The translations under genes and the position numbers were made by a program. A stretch of 64,000 nt of DNA, taken from Rurimicrobium sp040387755 (GTDB lineage: Bacteria; Bacteroidota; Bacteroidia; Chitinophagales; Chitinophagaceae). Location: contig JAZKDB010000001.1 in NCBI GenBank assembly GCA_040387755.1, positions 1 to 64,000 on the forward strand. Direction: 5' to 3'. This document shows, in pieces, positions 59,487 through 64,000 of this stretch. Position 1 is the first letter of the stretch. The number at the start of each line of letters is the position of its first letter. Under the pieces are notes generated by a model. It did no database searches. It saw nothing but the letters and a program-made list of their open reading frames with translations, and was not told the DNA's origin.

Positions 59487-61937
59487 ATGGATCAAAATCA
59501 ACAATCTGCAGCTCAGGGAATTATCAAAGATCAGATTAATCAGAATTTTGATATTCGCCGGTTTTTGGCTTCAATCATCAGTTACTGGTATATCATCGTT
59601 TTATGTGTTGGTTTGGCCATTAGTGCTGCATTTTTATATTTGAGATATACCACTCCAATGTATCAGGTGAAAAGTTCTCTTTTACTGGATGGAGGAGAAA
59701 CTGGTAGTGGTGGATCTCAATCAGGAGGTTCTGTACTAAAAAAGATAGGTCTTCAGGATGAGGGTATCAATATGTTCAATGAAATCATGCTCCTGAAGTC
59801 GCAGGATTTGATTAAGGAAGTCGTTGATTCTTTGGATTTGAATATCCGTTATTTTGTAAAGGGTAATGTTAAGGAAAATGAGATTTATGAAGAATGCCCT
59901 ATCAAAATAATATTTGACACCAACGGTTATCAGGGTGGGTTTAATGAATTTTATGTGACGCAGGCTGCCAATAATGAAAAACCAATTGAAGGTTTATTTG
60001 AAATAACCTACAATGAAACAAAAAGCAGAATACCATTTGATACATGGAAGACTATGCCTTTTGGCAGAATGAAAATTGAATATCAGAATTCCAAGTATGT
60101 CAATAAGGGCTATATTGAAATGCCTATCAAAGTTGTAGCATTATCTGAAGTAGATGCAGTTGGACAGTTTTTATCAGTGCTTCAGATTTTCCCTTCAGAT
60201 GGAAGAACCAGTATGTTGGAGTTGTCCCTGACAGATAACTTGCCCTTAAGAGCTATTGATTTTATTAATGTACTGGTGGTAAAATACCATGTTAATGAAT
60301 TGTCTAACGCAGTTATTTCTGCTCAGAAAACAAGAGACTTTATTGATAAAAGACAACAGGATCTGGCTAACCAGTTAAAAGGCGTTGATTCAAGAGTTGA
60401 AGGAATCAAAGTGAGCCATAATATGATTGACATTGGTTCACAGGGAGGGTCTTATGTTGCTGGGAAAGAAGAATCTCAACAGAAGATAAACGAAATGATT
60501 ATGGAGCGCCAGGCACTTAACGAAGTGAAATCAATGGTCTCCAACATTTCAGACAGCAAGTATCCCTTGGTTGCAGGTACTGTAGTAAAGGATCCGGTTT
60601 TGAATTCAATGATATCGAAGTACAATACAATTGCACAAAAAATTATTGTTGAAAAGCAACCATCACAAAGTTTGATTTTGGAAAAAGATATTGCCGAAAT
60701 CACTACACTACGAAGCAGTATTCTTGAAGCTATAGGCAAGAACGAAACAGTCATCAGTTCTTCACTGCAGACAGCATATCAAAACTCTGCAAAATACAGC
60801 GGTCTGATTAACACTATTCCTGGTCTTGACAGATCAATTAATGACGTAAAACGGGAGTATGATGTATTGCAGAGCATGTACCTTACCCTTTTTCAGAAAG
60901 GTCTGGAGAATGAGATTGCCCTTAACGCCGCTTCTGCAAAGTCTAAATTAGTAGTACAGCCATACAGAACCGGCGGACCAGTAAAACCCGTCGCCAAGAG
61001 TGTTTATCTTTTAGCCTTTTTCGCAGGTTTCCTACTTCCTTGTGCAGCATTGGCTACCAAAGAATTGCTGAATAATAAAGTAATGAACGAAACTGATATT
61101 GAGGCAATGACCAATATCCCGATTTTGGGCTCAATCAATAAGGCGCCCGACGGAATGGAAGTGGTTATTGGTCCAAGTATCCGCACAGGCATCGCCGAGC
61201 AATTTCGTTTGCTTCGTACCAATCTGGAATTTATGGCAGTCAATGATAACAAGAAAGTTATACTTGTTACTTCCAGTGTGAGTGGTGAGGGTAAAACCTT
61301 CATCTCTATTAACCTTGGCCTTACATTGGCGCTGACACACAAAAAAGTATTGGTGATGGAGTTTGACCTTCGTAAACCAAAAATCAGTGAGCGCTTGAAT
61401 CTGGACAGAGACGGTGGTATCAGTGCCTATCTGGCAGGCGTTATCAACGACCTTGATAAAGTTGTAAAACCATCTGGCTTGCATGGAAATCTGTTTATTG
61501 CAAACTGTGGAGCTGTTCCTCCGAATCCGGGAGAGTTGATTTTGCAACCCCGTAATAAACAAATGTTGGAAGATCTGACCGAAATATTTGATGTGATTAT
61601 CATCGATACCGCACCTATAGGCATGGTATCGGATGCTACCATTCTGGCTAAGTATGCAGGAGTAAATGTATTTGTAACGCGTCAGGGTCGTACCATCAAA
61701 GGCCAGATTAAAATGTTGGATATGCTGTATCAGGATCGTAAAATCAGTAATCCGGCTATTATTTTCAATGGAGTAGAAAGAAGTAAAAAGTATGGTTACG
61801 GCTACGGCTATGGTTATGGTTACGGCTATGGCTATGGTTATGGTGGAGATGTAAGCGGCGGTGGTTATTATGAAGACGAAACTCCAAGTACTTCAGGGAA
61901 AATCAAGAATATTTTCAAGAAGAAAAATAAGGTGTAA
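59487..61937 (+). CDS. Polysaccharide co-polymerase/tyrosine autokinase (Wzc-like)
   Basis: The 816-residue product has a first membrane helix (WYIIVLCVGLAISAAFLYL) and Wzz domain, then a long periplasmic coiled-coil region. A PSYDRSIND-type GNVR segment (GLDRSINDVKREYDVLQSMY) and a second helix (VYLLAFFAGFLLPCAALAT) follow. The cytosolic BY-kinase has Walker A SGEGKT (599-604), Walker A' VMEFDLRKPK and Walker B VIIIDTAP. The tail has nine YG dipeptides (residues 769-786) plus YYED, the tyrosine cluster that is autophosphorylated. It controls chain length and export of capsule/EPS, and its phosphate is probably removed by the CpsB-like protein. Confidence 0.95.
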   Translation: MDQNQQSAAQGIIKDQINQNFDIRRFLASIISYWYIIVLCVGLAISAAFLYLRYTTPMYQVKSSLLLDGGETGSGGSQSGGSVLKKIGLQDEGINMFNEIMLLKSQDLIKEVVDSLDLNIRYFVKGNVKENEIYEECPIKIIFDTNGYQGGFNEFYVTQAANNEKPIEGLFEITYNETKSRIPFDTWKTMPFGRMKIEYQNSKYVNKGYIEMPIKVVALSEVDAVGQFLSVLQIFPSDGRTSMLELSLTDNLPLRAIDFINVLVVKYHVNELSNAVISAQKTRDFIDKRQQDLANQLKGVDSRVEGIKVSHNMIDIGSQGGSYVAGKEESQQKINEMIMERQALNEVKSMVSNISDSKYPLVAGTVVKDPVLNSMISKYNTIAQKIIVEKQPSQSLILEKDIAEITTLRSSILEAIGKNETVISSSLQTAYQNSAKYSGLINTIPGLDRSINDVKREYDVLQSMYLTLFQKGLENEIALNAASAKSKLVVQPYRTGGPVKPVAKSVYLLAFFAGFLLPCAALATKELLNNKVMNETDIEAMTNIPILGSINKAPDGMEVVIGPSIRTGIAEQFRLLRTNLEFMAVNDNKKVILVTSSVSGEGKTFISINLGLTLALTHKKVLVMEFDLRKPKISERLNLDRDGGISAYLAGVINDLDKVVKPSGLHGNLFIANCGAVPPNPGELILQPRNKQMLEDLTEIFDVIIIDTAPIGMVSDATILAKYAGVNVFVTRQGRTIKGQIKMLDMLYQDRKISNPAIIFNGVERSKKYGYGYGYGYGYGYGYGYGGDVSGGGYYEDETPSTSGKIKNIFKKKNKV
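61791..61844 (+). repeat. Hexanucleotide repeat encoding the (YG)9 tail of the tyrosine kinase
   Basis: Nine in-frame units of TAYGGY encode alternating Tyr-Gly. Codon choice varies between TAT/TAC and GGT/GGC, so the tract is not perfectly uniform. Confidence 0.9.
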
Positions 61938-61958
61938 TACGTAGATATTGATTCGTCA

Positions 61959-61997
61959 AAAGAAAGAGCGCAATGAAAATCATTGCGCTCTTTCTTT
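61959..61997. terminator. Bidirectional terminator
   Basis: An 18-bp perfect stem (61959-61976 with 61980-61997) has a 3-base loop and A-rich/T-rich ends. It overlaps the stop codon of the minus-strand gene that ends at 61996. Confidence 0.85.
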
Positions 61998-62295
61998 ATT
62001 GTTCTTCGGCCCTACGCGCTTCTACTTCGTATTTATTATGATAATACCCTTTTCGAAAACTCTCCAGAAAGTATTTTCCTAAAAAGGTAAAAAGACCATG
62101 CTGTTTAAATTGCCTGATATGCTCCAATTCATGCTTAAGCCACTTTTTGTTTTGCAGGAATTCGGATTTTGAAACTCCATACAGCAAAATTTTAGAACCC
62201 AATACCATAGCCATTCTCGGCTCTTTTAATTTTATGGAAGCCAATCTTGCAAGCGCTGAGTTCTCTTTGATAATATAGATCGGTTCTGGCTTCAA
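61996..62295 (-). CDS. Small HELEH-motif protein, metallopeptidase-like
   Basis: The 99-residue product reads from a TTG start (MKPEPIYIIKENSALARLAS); no ATG is available before residue 28. A TATTTTTG -7 box on the minus strand (62316-62323) fits this start. The motif KWLKHELEHIRQFKQHGLF near residue 52 contains HExEH, resembling the zinc HExxH motif of DUF4157-like proteins. No catalytic third ligand is certain, and the protein is short. It is a lone gene with a shared terminator. Function unknown. Confidence 0.6.
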   Translation of the reverse strand: MKPEPIYIIKENSALARLASIKLKEPRMAMVLGSKILLYGVSKSEFLQNKKWLKHELEHIRQFKQHGLFTFLGKYFLESFRKGYYHNKYEVEARRAEEQ

Positions 62296-62383
62296 TTATT
62301 TGGTGTTTTGTAAGGCAAAAATACAGAGATCTAAGCTTTACCTGACCTGATTAGTGCTAAATTTGCAGAAACAAAAACCGTTT

Positions 62384-62947
62384 ATGTCTTATTTAAAAAG
62401 TGCACTCCGCCAATTTCAGTATTACAAGCTTTTGGGAGAGAAAGCAATGCAGCAATTAGAAGACGAGCAATTGTTTTTTAAACCAAATGAAGATACTAAT
62501 AGCATTGCCATCATCATTCAGCATCTTTGGGGCAATATGTTGAGCCGTTGGACTGACTTTAAAACAACGGATGGTGAAAAACCCTGGCGTTTGCGTGATG
62601 CTGAATTTGAGATTCAGAAAATAGACAGAACAGAACTGATGCAAAAATGGAATGAAGGTTGGGATTGTCTATTTGCGGCAATTGACAGCACTGCTGAAGA
62701 AGAGCTTGGTGATATTATTTATATACGCAATGAAGGCCATTCCATAATGGAAGCGTTTAACAGGCAGATTGCTCATTATAGCTACCATGTTGGGCAAATT
62801 GTTTTTATGGGCAAATTGTTGAGCAAAAATGAGTGGCAGAGTTTATCAATACCTCGTAACAAATCCAACGAATATAACATGGGTAAATTTGACCAGGAAA
62901 AGTCTCAAAAACACTTTACTGACGAATGGCTTAATAAAAATCAATAG
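62384..62947 (+). CDS. DUF1572 (DinB-like) protein
   Basis: The ATG at 62384 (MSYLKSALRQFQYYKLLGEK) is chosen; the TAAATTTG -7 box at 62358-62365 lies just upstream and the ten extra codons would overlap it. The 187-residue protein has helices with IAIIIQHLWGNMLSRWTDF and FNRQIAHYSYHVGQIVFMGK, where histidines fit a DinB-type metal site. DUF1572 proteins are thought to be metal-dependent, perhaps thiol-transferases, but the substrate is unknown. Confidence 0.8.
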   Translation: MSYLKSALRQFQYYKLLGEKAMQQLEDEQLFFKPNEDTNSIAIIIQHLWGNMLSRWTDFKTTDGEKPWRLRDAEFEIQKIDRTELMQKWNEGWDCLFAAIDSTAEEELGDIIYIRNEGHSIMEAFNRQIAHYSYHVGQIVFMGKLLSKNEWQSLSIPRNKSNEYNMGKFDQEKSQKHFTDEWLNKNQ

Positions 62948-62953
62948 CTAATC

Positions 62954-63613
62954 CTAAGTAAAATCCTGCTCAATATCAAGAGCCAATAAACTGTTCACTT
63001 TTCTATCTGCAATTGCAAATCTCATATCATCATAGTAAATAGAGTCTGGAATCGCAATTACTTTCATGCGAGCAGCTTTAGCTGCAATTACACCGTTTAC
63101 AGAATCTTCCAGAACGATGCATTGCAATGGGTCGCTCTTTAATTGCGCAGCACAATGCAGAAATACAGCAGGATGAGGCTTGCCATAGCCAACAGTATCT
63201 GCAGATGATAATTCTTGAAAATAATGTGATAGTTTAAAGAAATGAATTAAATCCTGTAGCATTCTAATAGGAGATGAAGTAGCAACACCAAGTTTGTAAC
63301 CTTTGGCCACTAGTTGTTCCAACAGAATTACTGCTCCGGGCATAACCTTTGCCTGTTGCTTGGACAAAGCAATGATATGGTCAATTATTTCTTCCGCCAC
63401 TTCATGGACTCCGGCACCTTGCCATGGATATTTGACAGCCCAGTAAGCTACCACCTCGTGTATTTTAAGGCCAGTTGTTTCTTTAAATTGATGTGTAGCA
63501 ATAGGAATGTTATGCTTTTGTGCAACATGCAGCATGCTTATACTCCAAAGTGGCTCAGTATCTAATAATAAGCCATCCATATCAAATATTACGGTGTTAA
63601 TCATCTGCTTCAT
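62954..63613 (-). CDS. HAD-family sugar-phosphatase (HxpB/beta-PGM-like)
   Basis: The 219-residue product has HAD motif I VIFDMDGLLLDTEPLW (nucleophile and acid/base aspartates near 10-12), motif II VATSS, motif III K in GYGKPHPAVF, and motif IV VLEDSVNGVIAA. The helical cap between motifs I and II is typical of subfamily IA hexitol phosphatases and beta-phosphoglucomutases. Most likely it is a phosphatase for small sugar or sugar-alcohol phosphates. The start at 63613 or at 63604 (MINTV) are both possible. Confidence 0.85.
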   Translation of the reverse strand: MKQMINTVIFDMDGLLLDTEPLWSISMLHVAQKHNIPIATHQFKETTGLKIHEVVAYWAVKYPWQGAGVHEVAEEIIDHIIALSKQQAKVMPGAVILLEQLVAKGYKLGVATSSPIRMLQDLIHFFKLSHYFQELSSADTVGYGKPHPAVFLHCAAQLKSDPLQCIVLEDSVNGVIAAKAARMKVIAIPDSIYYDDMRFAIADRKVNSLLALDIEQDFT

Positions 63614-63742
63614 TTAAAATTGGCACAAATATCAGTGTTGACGGGGGAAGTTTCGGGGGATTTTCGGCGGAATTTTTAAAATAAAGCAACAAGCTACGTC
63701 TTAAAATGATAATTTCGCTACTTCAAAATGCACTATAATTTT

Positions 63743-64000
63743 ATGAAGTTAAAAGCTTTTTATGCGCTTCTGCTCGGAACATCCCTGCTCAGTGCGCCGT
63801 CTATGGCACAGACCAAAGTTGCGGCAACCGCTGCTAAACCTGCCGCCGCACAAGGTAGAATAAAATTTACAGAATATGATTTGGCTAACGGCTTGCATGT
63901 TATTCTGCACGAAGACCACGCAACACCTATTGTTACGGTTTCTGTAATGTATCATGTCGGTTCAAAAAACGAAGATCCCCAGCGCACGGGTTTTGCTCAC
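63743..64000 (+). CDS. M16-family zinc peptidase, N-terminal part (cut by window end)
   Basis: The first 86 codons are visible. A signal peptide (MKLKAFYALLLGTSLLSAPSMAQ) is followed by an Ala/Pro-rich linker and the M16 start KFTEYDLANGLHVILHEDHA, PIVTVSVMYHVGSKNEDPQR and TGFAH, just before where the HxxEH zinc motif would follow. A periplasmic processing or scavenging peptidase is likely. The rest lies outside the window. Confidence 0.85.
   Translation, partial: MKLKAFYALLLGTSLLSAPSMAQTKVAATAAKPAAAQGRIKFTEYDLANGLHVILHEDHATPIVTVSVMYHVGSKNEDPQRTGFAH

Overview
The window reads as one chromosomal contig from a moderately AT-rich member of the Bacteroidota, most likely the Chitinophagales/Chitinophagaceae. 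The reasons are: type IX secretion (T9SS) C-terminal sorting domains on four proteins, a PorU2-like C25 sortase next to a PorV/PorQ-family protein, promoters of the TTG-N19/21-TAnnTTTG type, no obvious Shine-Dalgarno sites, and typical Bacteroidota families (DUF1573, DUF3810, DUF5777, DUF6428, YfiT/BstA, LytTR regulators with propeller-type histidine kinases). The taxon is inferred; no rRNA is present.

Layout. 1-6303 is a surface-fibre locus: the end of a tail-fibre-like protein, a very repetitive exported protein broken by a 100-N scaffold gap, and two paralogous secreted lectin/arabinofuranosidase-like proteins. 6545-15290 holds a T9SS cargo protein, fumC, a sugar nucleotidyltransferase, a YciO/Sua5 protein, a glycosyltransferase, two small exported proteins and a histone-H1-like basic protein. 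15291-20356 holds a choice-of-anchor-I T9SS protein and an arsenic operon (arsR, DUF6428, LMW-PTP/ArsC, Cys-rich membrane protein, ACR3), followed at 20452-20759 by fourteen 22-bp iteron-like repeats. 20815-31638 is a periplasmic redox and surface block: a haem/FG-GAP lipoprotein, a PhoX-type protein, two imelysin-like/cytochrome c peroxidase fusions, a small cytochrome c lipoprotein with a decayed twin, and an outer-membrane beta-barrel protein.

After a tRNA-Leu(CAG), 31915-35471 encodes a DUF3810 metalloprotease-like protein and an MBOAT/SGNH acetylation pair. 35512-41806 (minus strand) is the T9SS pair. 42051-43653 holds three DUF1573 paralogues, then cca. 45301-51589 (minus strand) has two adjacent sets, cytochrome c-YceI-DUF5777 and YceI-histidine kinase-LytTR regulator, which may form one regulatory and effector unit. 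51738-56634 is housekeeping (tyrS, bstA-like, fabD, a histidine kinase and small proteins). 56651-61937 is the start of an exopolysaccharide/capsule locus (GT2, CpsB-like phosphatase, Wza-like export lipoprotein, Wzc-like tyrosine kinase). The window ends in the start of an M16 peptidase gene.

How the genes work together. The T9SS pair would process cargo such as the products at 6545, 13071, 15291 and 22528. The polysaccharide genes and the MBOAT/SGNH pair could make and acetylate surface glycan. The cytochrome lipoproteins and peroxidases suggest a respiratory or peroxide-detoxifying periplasm. The strongest candidates for undescribed biology are the 22-bp array after acr3, the Cys-rich accessory proteins of the ars operon, the duplicated imelysin/peroxidase cassette, the YceI-linked two-component system and the repeat fibre locus. 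All family assignments come from reading motifs by eye; no database search was run.
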